A DNA stretch of 64,000 nucleotides from Aquiluna sp. (lineage in GTDB: Bacteria; Actinomycetota; Actinomycetes; Actinomycetales; Microbacteriaceae), in contig JAIOXN010000001.1 in NCBI GenBank assembly GCA_021741585.1, positions 248,001 through 312,000 of the forward strand. The letters are read 5' to 3'. Position 1 is the first letter of the stretch. Every line of letters starts with the position of its first letter. Shown here in pieces: positions 49,201 through 57,122 of this stretch. The position numbers and the translations under genes were made by a program. The notes beneath the pieces were generated by a model that saw only the letters and a list, made by a program, of their open reading frames with translations, searched no databases and was not told the DNA's origin.

Positions 49201-49514
49201 GAGCAAGCGAATTAGTAAACCTCCGGGGCAATACCGAGGTCTTGGTTGCGGGGGTGAGAATCGCAACCCAATCTCCGCCAATGCGAAGCGGGAAACGAGT
49301 GGTTTTCATCAGCTTGGACGATGGAACCGGGTGTGCTGATGCCACATTTTTTGATGAGGCTCAAAATCGTTGCGCAAACCTATTGTTCAACAACAAATTG
49401 CTCCTTATATCAGGAAAGACCCGCCGCACCGGAGTGCGAGGGGTCTCAATCCTTGCTGAGAATGCTTGGGATTTGCGCCAGCTCTGGGACTCCTGGCTAC
49501 AAAAGGCTAGCTAG
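46296..49514 (+). CDS. dnaE2: Error-prone DNA polymerase III alpha, DnaE2 type
   Basis: A C-family DNA polymerase used for damage-induced translesion synthesis. The 1072-residue protein has an N-terminal PHP domain (VHLNVASAFSAHHGVTRPEALVQ; AITDQDGLYG), palm-domain catalytic Asp residues in LPDIDIDVES (about 404-408) and KLDVLGVR (about 559), SLFRPGPMKGNM, and a C-terminal OB-fold (VLVAGVRIATQSPP). The short N-terminus and lack of a tau-binding tail favour DnaE2 over replicative DnaE1. The LexA box upstream of DUF6504 supports an SOS role. No ImuB gene lies between or next to them. Confidence 0.92.
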   Translation: MSFVHLNVASAFSAHHGVTRPEALVQGAKAMGFDALAITDQDGLYGAIKHIGACIREGISPIIGVNLEVKNHGRVVILAHGHKQGRGWEAICRIISQAHQHRGKQRDISISLDDLAKLAGESCSILLGPKSRLASLILESSTQALEEIEVWKKAIKDSAELVIEVVNHLTEPGEIASTDHARAMLEFARNQNLKAILSNQVRYLEPDDAITADILDSAKHLEPLGVFIPAPNAQAWLKPIQKMAALALEITEDPKESIKLLSQTSILADSCRLDPVQDCGWGQPKTPEQSALGINENPFEVLWQKSHTAINWRYPDAKASDLALIQHRLSKELIAVNQLGFATYFLTVADVAQMIRDMNVRIAARGSGAGSLINYLLGISWVDPISEGLLFERFLSTERSTLPDIDIDVESARRHEIYRNIFRRYGGDRVTLLSMQSTYRGRGAVRDSGLALGLEDDEIDDIAKNVWRFSARGFRGAMESKPELREFAAKTQLDRKLNLLVDITARLDRLPRHISMHPCGVILGNSRLLSLTPTEPSGMGLPMSQFDKDDMDPMGFLKLDVLGVRMQSAMAYTVREIARVSKKELDLDKIPRDDPETFKMIRSTNTLGMFQIESPGQRELTGKHQPTKFNDLTMQISLFRPGPMKGNMISPYLDGRHGFIQPDYMHKDLRPILEESHGVVVFHEQLMRIMQVMTGCTLAKADELRRQLGKEDKQKKIAEYFVKSALARGYHQDLVKKVWSIIEGFGSFGFCKAHGAAFAVPTYQSAWLKTHFPTEFIAGLLTHDPGMYPRRLLLVEARRLGVKILPIDVNYSSDEYLVEKGNQGFGVRMALGEIASISKPEIERIKKEQPFEDIADFYLRARPSRRTLSNLGLIGALDSLGKINISQGLEHTRGDLMVKIRAISAKPAPKLDENQLSFNLNVLESLPSGNPAPSKKEQLDSEMAITGMDISSHQLEQFQEMLNEMGVIRASELVNLRGNTEVLVAGVRIATQSPPMRSGKRVVFISLDDGTGCADATFFDEAQNRCANLLFNNKLLLISGKTRRTGVRGVSILAENAWDLRQLWDSWLQKAS

Positions 49515-50260
49515 TCTCGGTTGAAAATCGCCAAAAGGCGAAGAATCTCAACATATAGCCAAATCAAAGAAGCGGTTAGACCAAACGCGGCCCTCCACTC
49601 CATCTCCTGAGGCCAACGCTGAGCGACTCCCTGAGAAATTGCCTCAAAGTCCAGGTTCAACGTGAAAGCTGCAAGACCGACACCGAAGGCAGCGATTAGC
49701 CAGCCAAAAGAGGTGCTGTAAACGCTAATGCCCGCGAACATCGCAAATCCAAGGTTTACCAGTGCAAATGCACCATAACCAAGAATGGAGAACATCATGA
49801 TTCTGGTGAAGCGAGCATCAACCTTGACCCAGCCAAAACGATAAGCGGCAAACATCGCTCCAGCGGTTGCCAAAGTTCCGATCACAGCGGTCTGTGCAAT
49901 CCCTGGGTAAAGAGCTTCGAAGATCATGCTGATGCCGCCAATGAAGACGCCCTGCACAAGTGCATAAGCCATCATCACGCCAGGGCGAACTCTCTTGGAA
50001 AAAGTAGCCCAAAGCCCAAGACCCAGGCCAACAAACATGGCCGGAAAGGCTAGCGAGACTAGATCAAAGAACCAAGTGGCTCCAGCTCCAGCTAGAACAC
50101 CTACGAACATGAAAATAACCTTGGAGGCAGTTCCCTCCATGGTCATAGGTGCCGAGGTTAGCTTTGAAAATTCTGAATCAACCTGCGCCTGATCCATGCT
50201 CGCCGATTGCAAGCCGGTGCGAAGGGACTGGTTAAAAACTGGGTTATGCGAAATAGCCAA
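49511..50260 (-). CDS. Bax inhibitor-1/YccA family membrane protein
   Basis: A 249-residue protein with seven hydrophobic helices (for example VIFMFVGVLAGAGATWFF, FVGLGLGLWATF, YALVQGVFIGGISMIFEALYPGIAQTAVIGTLATAGAMFAAY) of the TMBIM/YccA group, here the actinobacterial subtype with an extended cytoplasmic N-terminus. Members are thought to act as calcium leak channels or protease modulators. The role here is unknown. The start is TTG with AAAGG upstream. Its 3' end overlaps dnaE2 by 4 bp (convergent). Confidence 0.9.
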   Translation of the reverse strand: MAISHNPVFNQSLRTGLQSASMDQAQVDSEFSKLTSAPMTMEGTASKVIFMFVGVLAGAGATWFFDLVSLAFPAMFVGLGLGLWATFSKRVRPGVMMAYALVQGVFIGGISMIFEALYPGIAQTAVIGTLATAGAMFAAYRFGWVKVDARFTRIMMFSILGYGAFALVNLGFAMFAGISVYSTSFGWLIAAFGVGLAAFTLNLDFEAISQGVAQRWPQEMEWRAAFGLTASLIWLYVEILRLLAIFNRD

Positions 50261-50360
50261 GGATTACCTTTCTGTCTAGATTCGAGCGTAAGCCTAAGAG
50301 AATTTGCTGGAAATTTCCTGAATCAATCAACAATGTCCAAATCTTCTCTAGATTGGATGA

Positions 50361-50591
50361 ATGAAGATTTCAGTGCAGGTAAAACCCGGCTCCAAAAAGG
50401 GCAACCTGTTAGAAACCCAAGAAGATGGAAGCTACTTAGTCCATCTAAAAGCCAGAGCCCACGATGGCGAAGCAAACGAAGCGCTCATCAAATTTCTGTC
50501 CAAAGAATTAGGCTTGAGACAAAACCAGATCCAAATCAAAACAGGTTTTGCGTCAAGAACTAAAGTCCTGGAAATAGAAAAACCCGCCTAA
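50361..50591 (+). CDS. DUF167 (YggU) family protein
   Basis: A 76-residue protein with the family core KISVQVKPGSKKGNL, YLVHLKARAHDGEANEALIKFLSKELG and IQIKTGFASRTKVLEI. It is a small alpha/beta protein found in all domains; the function is unknown. A TAGATT -10-like box ends 6 nt before the ATG, so it may be leaderless, though GGA lies in the same gap. Its stop codon lies in the loop of a hairpin that serves as the tRNA-Ala terminator on the other strand. Confidence 0.92.
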   Translation: MKISVQVKPGSKKGNLLETQEDGSYLVHLKARAHDGEANEALIKFLSKELGLRQNQIQIKTGFASRTKVLEIEKPA

Positions 50592-50597
50592 GCGGGT
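50578..50597 (-). terminator. Terminator of tRNA-Ala, overlapping the DUF167 stop
   Basis: On the minus strand ACCCGC-TTAG-GCGGGT is followed directly by a run of T, ten nucleotides after the tRNA-Ala 3' end. The loop is the complement of the DUF167 TAA stop. On the plus strand the same hairpin has no T-run, so it should work mainly for the tRNA. Confidence 0.85.
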
Positions 50598-50607
50598 AAT
50601 TCCAGAG

Positions 50608-50680
50608 TGGACCTGAGGGGATTCGAACCCCTGACCCCCTGCATGCCATGCAGGTGCGCTACCAACTGCGCCACAGGCCC
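50608..50680 (-). tRNA. tRNA-Ala (GGC)
   Basis: A 73-nt cloverleaf: acceptor GGGCCTG/CAGGTCC with the G3-U70 wobble that is the identity element for alanine, D-arm GCGC/GCGC, anticodon loop ATGGCAT (anticodon GGC, 50645-50647), T-arm AGGGG/CCCCT, discriminator A. CCA is not encoded. Followed by a Rho-independent terminator. Confidence 0.97.
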
Positions 50681-50704
50681 TTGAACCTTGGAAAGTCTAC
50701 ACAA

Positions 50705-51061
50705 CTATGCCGCGGTTGGCACAACTGGACAGTCTCTCCAGAGTCTTTCCAGTGAATAAAACTCACGCTCCTGTTCGTGCATAACATGAACGATTAAGTC
50801 TCCAAAATCCAAAAGTATCCAGCGACCGGTCTGGCGACCTTCGCGGAACCTGGCCTTGGTGCCAACTTTCAGGAGCTCATCCTCGATATTGTCAGCCATC
50901 GCTTGAGCTTGACGCTCGTTTTTAGCGCTGACAATTAGAAATACTTCAGCAAGACCAAATGGTTCTGTGACATCAAGCGCCACCAGGTCTTCACCTAGTT
51001 TGTCGCGGGCCGCGTCACATGCGACAAGAAGTTGAGACTTGGTTTGGCTAGATGCTGGCAA
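50705..51061 (-). CDS. rsfS: Ribosome silencing factor RsfS
   Basis: Binds ribosomal protein L14 and blocks subunit joining in stationary phase. The 118-residue protein has DLVALDVTEPFGLAEVFLIVSAKNERQAQAMADNIEDEL and WILLDFGDLIVHVMHEQEREFYSLERLW, the family core. It is last in the nadD-hypothetical-rsfS series, 3 bp after the preceding gene. Confidence 0.96.
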   Translation of the reverse strand: MPASSQTKSQLLVACDAARDKLGEDLVALDVTEPFGLAEVFLIVSAKNERQAQAMADNIEDELLKVGTKARFREGRQTGRWILLDFGDLIVHVMHEQEREFYSLERLWRDCPVVPTAA

Positions 51062-51064
51062 AAA

Positions 51065-52066
51065 CTATGCTCCTAAAGCGTTGATGATTGTGATTGTGGC
51101 AAGTATGGCAGCAATTGCCATCAAAAGACCGATCAGACCCAATGCGTATGGGCGCCACCAACCCTTACGAAGTACTGACTTAGGAACCACTCCTACATTC
51201 GCACGTTCGTTGATGATGTCGATTGCACTAATGGGTTCGACGGTGGAGATTATGCCTGTCACCGCGTCCTGCTGGTCAATACTGTCTAGCACTAGACCGT
51301 CAAGCCCGCCAGTGATTGCGCCAGTTGCAGTTTCTGCTAATACTGAAATAGAACCGGTGACTGTTATTTCTCCGGTTTCAATGGGCAATGAAATCGCTTC
51401 TGGGGCAACATCCAAGACGATTGATTGCGTGCTTGGTTCAGCAAAAAGATTCGCACCACTAAATTCAATGCTTGGCTCATCAAGATTCAGTTCTGCCGCA
51501 TCCAGGATCGCATTCTCAGAAGTTGAATCGATTGCCTCAATTTCGGCAGAGGTTGGGAGCGACAATTCGGGTTCGACGGCTCTAACCACAGAATCTTGAA
51601 CAACATGCGGTGTTACTTCCCGAGAAGTCACTACCGAAACCGGTTCAGCAGTTTCAGATGCCACCGTGTTTACAGCTTCAGGTAATTTTCCGGTTCGCTC
51701 AAGCTCGCGCAGTTGTTTACGAGTTAGTACTGGCTCCGAAACTATGTTTCTTGTTTCAGGCTGAGAGATTTCAGTTGCAACTACCTCAGGTTCGGCGACA
51801 CTAAAAGCAGGTGCTGATGGGGTTGAACGCAGATTGATTGCATTATCTGCCGCTGCTTTAGCTTCAGAAAAAGATGCCTTCGCAACCTCTAGTTCGGCTT
51901 CGCTCGGGGCATTGTTGCTTGAGCTTATGGTTTGTTCGTCTTGAATCGAAGAAGCTTGCTTGGCAGAGACTTCGACATGGGTATCTTCGGGCGCTACCTG
52001 CGGCGCGAGATTGATTCCCTTACGTTCGGCTTCCCTAAGTTGTCTACGGGTTAGAAATTCGGTCAT
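51065..52066 (-). CDS. Acidic single-pass membrane protein with repeated TRRQLRE motif
   Basis: A 333-residue protein between nadD and rsfS; I recognise no named family. The motif [11 protein letters not shown] at residues 5-15 recurs as [11 protein letters not shown] at 114-124. Between and after lie long acidic, Ser/Thr/Glu-rich, probably disordered stretches. The last 32 residues ([22 protein letters not shown]...) form one membrane helix with almost no cytoplasmic or outside tail, so it is tail-anchored. Related proteins occupy this place in other Microbacteriaceae, in my recollection. It overlaps nadD by 4 bp. Confidence 0.8.
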   Translation of the reverse strand: MTEFLTRRQLREAERKGINLAPQVAPEDTHVEVSAKQASSIQDEQTISSSNNAPSEAELEVAKASFSEAKAAADNAINLRSTPSAPAFSVAEPEVVATEISQPETRNIVSEPVLTRKQLRELERTGKLPEAVNTVASETAEPVSVVTSREVTPHVVQDSVVRAVEPELSLPTSAEIEAIDSTSENAILDAAELNLDEPSIEFSGANLFAEPSTQSIVLDVAPEAISLPIETGEITVTGSISVLAETATGAITGGLDGLVLDSIDQQDAVTGIISTVEPISAIDIINERANVGVVPKSVLRKGWWRPYALGLIGLLMAIAAILATITIINALGA

Positions 52067-52656
52067 CTCTCCCCCTGATACAACTCATGTTTGGCAATGT
52101 ATTGCACCACACCGTCTGGCACAAGATACCAGACCGGTTTGTTGGTTTTGATACGCTCTCTGACATCAGTTGAAGAGATCGCAAGAGCCGGAATCTCTAG
52201 AACAGAAATGTTAGCTTTTGGACTATCCGGCAGCGCAATTTCGTGACCGGGGCGGGTAACCGCAACAAAATGAGCAAGTGACCAGATTTGGTCAATGTCT
52301 TTCCAGGCAAGGATCTGAGCAATTGCGTCGGCGCCCGTAATGAAAAATAGGTCTGCTCCGGGGTGAAGCTTTGCGACATCACTCAAGGTGTCTACGGTGT
52401 AGGTGACACCTTCGCGGTCAATATCAATCCTGCTCACGCGAAATCTGGGGTTTGCAGCGGTCGCAACAACTGTCATCAAATATCTGTGCTCTGCGGAGGT
52501 AACCGCTTTTTTATGCCAAGGAAGTCCAGTTGGGACGAAAATTACCTCATCAAGCCCGAAAGCATCAGCGGCTTCGGAAGCTGCAACTAGGTGGCCATTG
52601 TGGATGGGGTCGAAAGTTCCACCCATCACGCCAATGCGCGGCCTTTTCGAGGTCAT
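52063..52656 (-). CDS. nadD: Nicotinate-nucleotide adenylyltransferase
   Basis: Adenylates nicotinate mononucleotide in NAD synthesis. The 197-residue protein has the nucleotidyltransferase motif [20 protein letters not shown] and the C-terminal [10 protein letters not shown] signature, with [14 protein letters not shown] between. It lies 6 bp after a small membrane-protein gene and is followed by the repeat-bearing membrane protein and rsfS, the conserved actinobacterial nadD-rsfS neighbourhood. Confidence 0.96.
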   Translation of the reverse strand: MTSKRPRIGVMGGTFDPIHNGHLVAASEAADAFGLDEVIFVPTGLPWHKKAVTSAEHRYLMTVVATAANPRFRVSRIDIDREGVTYTVDTLSDVAKLHPGADLFFITGADAIAQILAWKDIDQIWSLAHFVAVTRPGHEIALPDSPKANISVLEIPALAISSTDVRERIKTNKPVWYLVPDGVVQYIAKHELYQGER

Positions 52657-52662
52657 GAGTAT

Positions 52663-52842
52663 TTAGTGGTGTGCCTTGTTTGATGAGGTCTTGTGGCTGT
52701 GACGGTTAGCAACGTCCCTGTAGGACCAGGTAACGAATCCAAGAACGATGAATGCAACAATCGCTGCTACGCCAAACAGAATCGCCGGCATAGGCAACTC
52801 AACATGGACCTCTGCCATTGCCTCGGTCAAAATTGATCGCAA
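52663..52842 (-). CDS. Small conserved membrane protein next to nadD
   Basis: A 59-residue reading frame starts at TTG 52842 with an excellent AAGGAG six nt upstream and ends at TAA 52663, 6 bp before nadD. The protein has a short acidic N-terminus, one membrane helix (PAILFGVAAIVAFIVLGFVTW) and a basic, His-rich tail containing YRDVANRHSHK. I recall similar short proteins with a SYRDVANRH-like stretch before nadD in other actinobacteria, which makes it likely a real gene. The function is unknown. It fills the otherwise unexplained gap between proA and nadD. Confidence 0.8.
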   Translation of the reverse strand: MRSILTEAMAEVHVELPMPAILFGVAAIVAFIVLGFVTWSYRDVANRHSHKTSSNKAHH

Positions 52843-52872
52843 GATTATCTCCTTATTTTTGCTCTCAGTAGT

Positions 52873-54117
52873 TTAGCTTCGGACTTGTCCAGATCCGCGA
52901 ACTAACCACTTAGAACTGGTAAGTTCACGAAGCCCCATCGGTCCTCGAGCATGAAGCTTCTGGGTGGAAATCCCAACCTCTGCTCCAAAACCGAATTCAC
53001 CTCCATCGGTGAAACGAGTGGATGCATTTACCATCACAACTGCAGAATCCACTTCTTGCAAGAACCTTTCGGCATTCTCGTGATCGTTCGTGATGATGGA
53101 CTCGGTGTGGTGAGTTGAATATTTAGCGATGTGCTCAAGGGCAGCATCTAGATTGGAAACTACTTTGACAGCCAAATCTAAGCTGTAATACTCGGCGGTC
53201 CAGTCCTCCTCGATTGCAGGAACTGCCCCCTTGATAATGGCGACGGTTTGCTCGCAGCCATGCAAAGTCACACCGGATTCAATCAGAGCGGTCGCAACTT
53301 TCGGCAACAATCGATCAGCAGAGGCTTCATGAACCAGAAGGGTCTCCAGGGCATTGCAAACCGATGGCCTTTGAACCTTTGCATTGACAGCAAGCGATAT
53401 CGACATATCGAGATCTGCAGATTCATCCAAAAACATGTGAACTACACCGTCACCAGTTTCAATTACTGGAACCTTGGACTCTGTAACCACGGTCTTGATC
53501 AGATTGGCGGATCCGCGTGGAATCAAAACATCCACCAATCCCCTAGCCTGCATCATCTCTACCGCCCCATCACGGCCGAATGGATCGACGGTTTGAACAG
53601 CATTGGCAGGCAATCCTGCCGACGCTAGGCCGTCTTGTAAAACTTGGACAAGGACCTTATTTGTGTTTTCAGCCGCAGTTCCCCCGCGCAACGCAACTGC
53701 ATTGCCGCTCTTGATTGCCAATGCAGCAATGTCGATGGTGACATTTGGGCGCGCTTCGTAAATCACGCCAATAACGCCAAACGGCACTCGGACCTGCTGA
53801 AGTTTTAGACCATTTGGCAAGGTCATTCCAGAAACCGAGTCGCCAATTGGATCTGGCAGCGAGATGATTTCGCGGACAGCGGCTGCCAATGCGTTAATGC
53901 GCTTGGAATCTAGTTTTAGGCGATCCTGCAAACCTTTGCTGAGGCCATTCTTCTCACCGGCCTCGATATCAAGCTTGTTTCCGGCAATTATTTCAGATTC
54001 CCTCTGAACCAATAAAGACGCAATAGCCTCGAGAGCGGCATTCTTCTGATTGGTGTTTGCAGAAGCCAATGTTGGGGCTGAATCTTTTGCCAGCTTGAGA
54101 ATATCTAGAGTGCTCAA
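52873..54117 (-). CDS. proA: Gamma-glutamyl phosphate reductase
   Basis: Second step of proline synthesis, reducing gamma-glutamyl phosphate to the semialdehyde. The 414-residue protein is an aldehyde-dehydrogenase-fold enzyme with the catalytic Cys in QRPSVCNALETLLVH, RVPFGVIGVIYEARPNVTID near the N-terminal third, and a C-terminal FGFGAEVGISTQKLHARGPMGL. It overlaps proB by 4 bp. Confidence 0.96.
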   Translation of the reverse strand: MSTLDILKLAKDSAPTLASANTNQKNAALEAIASLLVQRESEIIAGNKLDIEAGEKNGLSKGLQDRLKLDSKRINALAAAVREIISLPDPIGDSVSGMTLPNGLKLQQVRVPFGVIGVIYEARPNVTIDIAALAIKSGNAVALRGGTAAENTNKVLVQVLQDGLASAGLPANAVQTVDPFGRDGAVEMMQARGLVDVLIPRGSANLIKTVVTESKVPVIETGDGVVHMFLDESADLDMSISLAVNAKVQRPSVCNALETLLVHEASADRLLPKVATALIESGVTLHGCEQTVAIIKGAVPAIEEDWTAEYYSLDLAVKVVSNLDAALEHIAKYSTHHTESIITNDHENAERFLQEVDSAVVMVNASTRFTDGGEFGFGAEVGISTQKLHARGPMGLRELTSSKWLVRGSGQVRS

Positions 54118-54905
54118 TCGGTCTCCTGACTCTTTGGTCCCGGTTCGAAATAGGTGTGCATGCAGCCTACGGAGTCCACAATTTCAACATTCGCGGTCGA
54201 AGTCAATAGCACCCCAACCCCCGCACTTGTGGCAAGTCTTGCCGCAGAAAGCTTTGTTAGTGCTCCACCGGTTCCATATCCGGTGGAAGTCCCGGAGACC
54301 ACGATGCCGGTCAGCTCATCACCAAAAGGCACCAATTCAATAGGTGTAGCACCGGCCTCACTTGGAGGGCGGTCGTAAAGAGCATCGACATCGCTGAACA
54401 AAACCAGAAGATCGGCATCCGCTAATGCTGCAACTCGCGCAGCAAGCTGGTCGTTATCGCCAAAACGGATTTCCTGTGTTGCAACGGAGTCGTTCTCGTT
54501 CACAATTGGCAAAACACCAATTTCGATCAATTTTTCTAGTGCTCTTGATGCATGGTGAGCACTGGTTGCCTCATCGAGGTTTTCCACCGTCAGCAAGATT
54601 TGACCCGGCATGGCTCCATAGCGAGAGAGTGATTTGTCATAGCGAGACATGAGCCTGGCTTGTCCGATACTTGCCAGAGCTTGCGAAGTGGCAAGATCCT
54701 CTGGCTTGACACTCAATCCGATCAGGGGCATAGCGGTTGCGATGGCGCCGGAGCTCACCAATATGACCTCGCTGCCCTTATCTTTCAGGCGCATTGCAAA
54801 ATCAACGATCAGATCAAGATTTGGCTCATTGTCCCCGGTAATTGAACTTGAGCCAACCTTTACGACAATGCGCTTTTTCCCCGCAATTCGCTCTGCAGAA
54901 ATCAT
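54114..54905 (-). CDS. proB: Glutamate 5-kinase (no PUA domain)
   Basis: First step of proline synthesis. The 263-residue protein consists only of the amino-acid kinase domain: VVKVGSSSITG, EVILVSSGAIATAMPLIGL, VENLDEATSAHHASRALEKL, INENDSVATQEIRFGDNDQLAARVA and GTGGALTKLSAARLA. The C-terminal PUA domain of E. coli-type ProB is absent, as in some other species. It overlaps obgE and proA by 4 bp. Confidence 0.95.
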   Translation of the reverse strand: MISAERIAGKKRIVVKVGSSSITGDNEPNLDLIVDFAMRLKDKGSEVILVSSGAIATAMPLIGLSVKPEDLATSQALASIGQARLMSRYDKSLSRYGAMPGQILLTVENLDEATSAHHASRALEKLIEIGVLPIVNENDSVATQEIRFGDNDQLAARVAALADADLLVLFSDVDALYDRPPSEAGATPIELVPFGDELTGIVVSGTSTGYGTGGALTKLSAARLATSAGVGVLLTSTANVEIVDSVGCMHTYFEPGPKSQETD

Positions 54906-56410
54906 TGTTCTATTTCATCCTCTTGGAACACGCTTGATTCGCGAACCGCTTGGCGCTCTTCGCGTCCCTTGGCTCTTTGATCCATCATCTCGTAATACTC
55001 TTGGCGGCGCTGCTCATTGGTTCGCCTGTTATTAGGGTCAAGTAGCGCATCTGTTCCACGAGGACCTTCCGATAGCTCCGCTATCGATGCAATAAGCGGA
55101 TCCCAGTCGAAGACAACGCCATTACCCTCACCGATGATGACTGTTGATCCGCGTTTTGCACCCTGCTTGAACAACAGATCTTCGACACCGATCTTTGCAA
55201 GGCGCTCAGCAAGATAACCAACCGCTTCAGAATTGCCAAAATCGGTTTGTGCAACCCAGCGCTCAGGCTTTGGACCCAAGATCCTGAAGACATCTTGGCC
55301 GCCAATCTGCTCTGGCCTGATGATGTATTTGGAATCATCAACTTTCTGTGGAAGCAGGGAAATTCTCTTGTTAGTTGCGCTGATTCTGGACTTACGCTCC
55401 TCGTTCACGACTTCGGCGAGAGCGAAATTGAGCTCCTTGAGACCTAGGTGGCTTGCTGCAGAAATGATGAACACTGGATAGCCACGAGACTCGAACTCAG
55501 CTTTCACAAACTCAGCCAGCTCTAGCGCATCTGGTACATCTGCCTTGTTTAGGGCAATTAACTGTGGTCTCTCAATCAGCGGAGTTTGGCCCTCAGGTAC
55601 CTCGTAAAGCTTGAGCTCATTGAGAATCACATCTAAATCGCTTATTGGATCGCGACCTGGTTCCATGGTGGCGCAGTCAATAACGTGCAACAGTGCCGAA
55701 CAGCGTTCGACGTGGCGCAAGAAATCCAGGCCTAGGCCTTTGCCCTGGCTGGCGCCTTCGATTAGACCCGGAACGTCTGCAATTGTGTAGCGCGACCCAC
55801 CGGCCTGAACAACTCCAAGGTTTGGGTGCAGAGTGGTGAACGGGTAATCGGCAATCTTTGGCCTTGCCGCACTCATAGCGGCTACCAGCGAGCTCTTGCC
55901 CGCACTTGGGAAACCAACTAGAGCAACATCGGCAACGGTCTTTAGCTCGAGGATTACATCCCCTGCCCAACCTGGGACACCTAACAGGTGAAATCCAGGA
56001 GCAATGCGCTTCCGGTTAGCAAGGGCAGCATTTCCAAGACCACCTTGGCCGCCTTCGGCTACCAACAGCTCCATACCTGGTTCGCCAAGATCGGCAATGA
56101 TCTTGCCGTTTTGATCTTTGACGACCGTTCCGACTGGCACCGGAAGCACTAAGTCTTGTCCTGTTGCACCGTTGCGGAAGTCTCCAGCTCCAGCGGCACC
56201 ATTAGCCGCTGAACGGTGCGACCGGTGGTGATAGTCCAAGAGGGTTGTGACATTTGGGTCGGTAACCAGAGTGATTGAACCACCATTGCCACCATCGGCG
56301 CCATCCGGGCCTGCAAGTGGCTTAAACTTCTCGCGCTTGATGGATGTACAGCCGTCTCCACCGTTTCCCGCGCGCAGGTGAAGAGTCACCTGGTCAACAA
56401 ATGTAACCAT
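54902..56410 (-). CDS. obgE: Obg GTPase
   Basis: A large-subunit assembly and stress GTPase. About 502 residues from ATG 56410 (MVTFVDQVTLHLRAGNGGDG, with AAGGAG five nt upstream). A longer frame exists but lacks similarity. Domain order: glycine-rich Obg domain (1-160), G domain with VGFPSAGKSSLVAAM, DVPGLIEGASQGKGLG and LNKADVPD, then the OCT domain found in Gram-positive Obg and a charged tail. Preceded by a hairpin after rpmA. Confidence 0.96.
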   Translation of the reverse strand: MVTFVDQVTLHLRAGNGGDGCTSIKREKFKPLAGPDGADGGNGGSITLVTDPNVTTLLDYHHRSHRSAANGAAGAGDFRNGATGQDLVLPVPVGTVVKDQNGKIIADLGEPGMELLVAEGGQGGLGNAALANRKRIAPGFHLLGVPGWAGDVILELKTVADVALVGFPSAGKSSLVAAMSAARPKIADYPFTTLHPNLGVVQAGGSRYTIADVPGLIEGASQGKGLGLDFLRHVERCSALLHVIDCATMEPGRDPISDLDVILNELKLYEVPEGQTPLIERPQLIALNKADVPDALELAEFVKAEFESRGYPVFIISAASHLGLKELNFALAEVVNEERKSRISATNKRISLLPQKVDDSKYIIRPEQIGGQDVFRILGPKPERWVAQTDFGNSEAVGYLAERLAKIGVEDLLFKQGAKRGSTVIIGEGNGVVFDWDPLIASIAELSEGPRGTDALLDPNNRRTNEQRRQEYYEMMDQRAKGREERQAVRESSVFQEDEIEQ

Positions 56411-56431
56411 GAGACTCCTTTTAATTGGAAA

Positions 56432-56456
56432 GAGGCGGACCCAGAAGGCCCGCCTC
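56432..56456 (-). terminator. Hairpin between rpmA and obgE
   Basis: GAGGCGG pairs with CCGCCTC around an 11-base loop, 15 nt after the rpmA stop and 22 nt before the obgE start. Only TTT follows on the minus strand, so it is probably a weak terminator or attenuator that lowers obgE expression relative to the ribosomal protein genes. Confidence 0.55.
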
Positions 56457-56470
56457 AATCAGAAAAACTA

Positions 56471-56722
56471 TTACTGAGTGACGATGTTGACGACGCGACG
56501 TCCTGCTTTTGCGCCGAATTCAACAGAGCCTGCTGCTAGTGCGAACAAGGTGTCGTCCTTGCCACGGCCTACGTTCACTCCCGGGTGGAAGTGGGTTCCG
56601 CGCTGGCGGACCAAGATCTCGCCTGCGTTTACAGCCTGGCCGTCGTGGCGCTTTACGCCAAGGCGCTGAGCGTTTGAGTCACGACCGTTGCGGGTGGAGC
56701 TAACTCCCTTTTTGGATGCCAT
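56471..56722 (-). CDS. rpmA: 50S ribosomal protein L27
   Basis: Sits at the peptidyl-transferase centre. The 83-residue protein begins [20 protein letters not shown], with no N-terminal extension for proteolytic processing of the Firmicute kind, and contains [12 protein letters not shown]. It follows rplU by 10 bp. Confidence 0.97.
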   Translation of the reverse strand: MASKKGVSSTRNGRDSNAQRLGVKRHDGQAVNAGEILVRQRGTHFHPGVNVGRGKDDTLFALAAGSVEFGAKAGRRVVNIVTQ

Positions 56723-56732
56723 TTCTACCTAC

Positions 56733-57038
56733 CTACTTGATCTCGGTGACCTGGACACGGGTTAGGTCCTGGCGGTGGCCCTGACGCTTCTTGTACCCGG
56801 TCTTGTTCTTGTACTTCTGAATAATGATCTTTGGTCCGCGTAGCTGCCCAAGAACTTCAGCTACAACCTTCACCTTGGCAAGAGCCTGTGAGTCTGTAGT
56901 GACCTTGTCGCCGTCAACCAAAAGCACAGCTGGAAGCTCAATTTTGCCAGAGGTTTCGGCAATGCGGTTCATGGTGACAATTGTGCCAACCTCAACCTTT
57001 TCCTGGCGACCGCCAGCCTTTACTACTGCGTAGACCAC
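56733..57038 (-). CDS. rplU: 50S ribosomal protein L21
   Basis: Binds 23S rRNA in 50S assembly. The 101-residue protein starts [17 protein letters not shown] and ends with the basic [21 protein letters not shown]. rplU-rpmA-obgE is a near-universal order. A 100-bp leader with paired segments separates it from rne. Confidence 0.97.
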   Translation of the reverse strand: MVYAVVKAGGRQEKVEVGTIVTMNRIAETSGKIELPAVLLVDGDKVTTDSQALAKVKVVAEVLGQLRGPKIIIQKYKNKTGYKKRQGHRQDLTRVQVTEIK

Positions 57039-57078
57039 TTTGAAACCTATCTATCCTGGAATTTCTGCCTCGTAAAAC

Positions 57079-57122
57079 ACCACGGGCAACAGCGCCCAAG
57101 TCTAGTGAACAATGAGCTCGTG
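57079..57122 (-). ncRNA. Possible rplU leader structure
   Basis: In the 100 nt before rplU, GGGC-GCTGTT-GCCC forms a small hairpin, with a flanking CCAC...GTGG pair enclosing it. L21 leaders with self-control are known in several bacterial groups. Whether this is one cannot be told without a covariance search. Confidence 0.35.
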
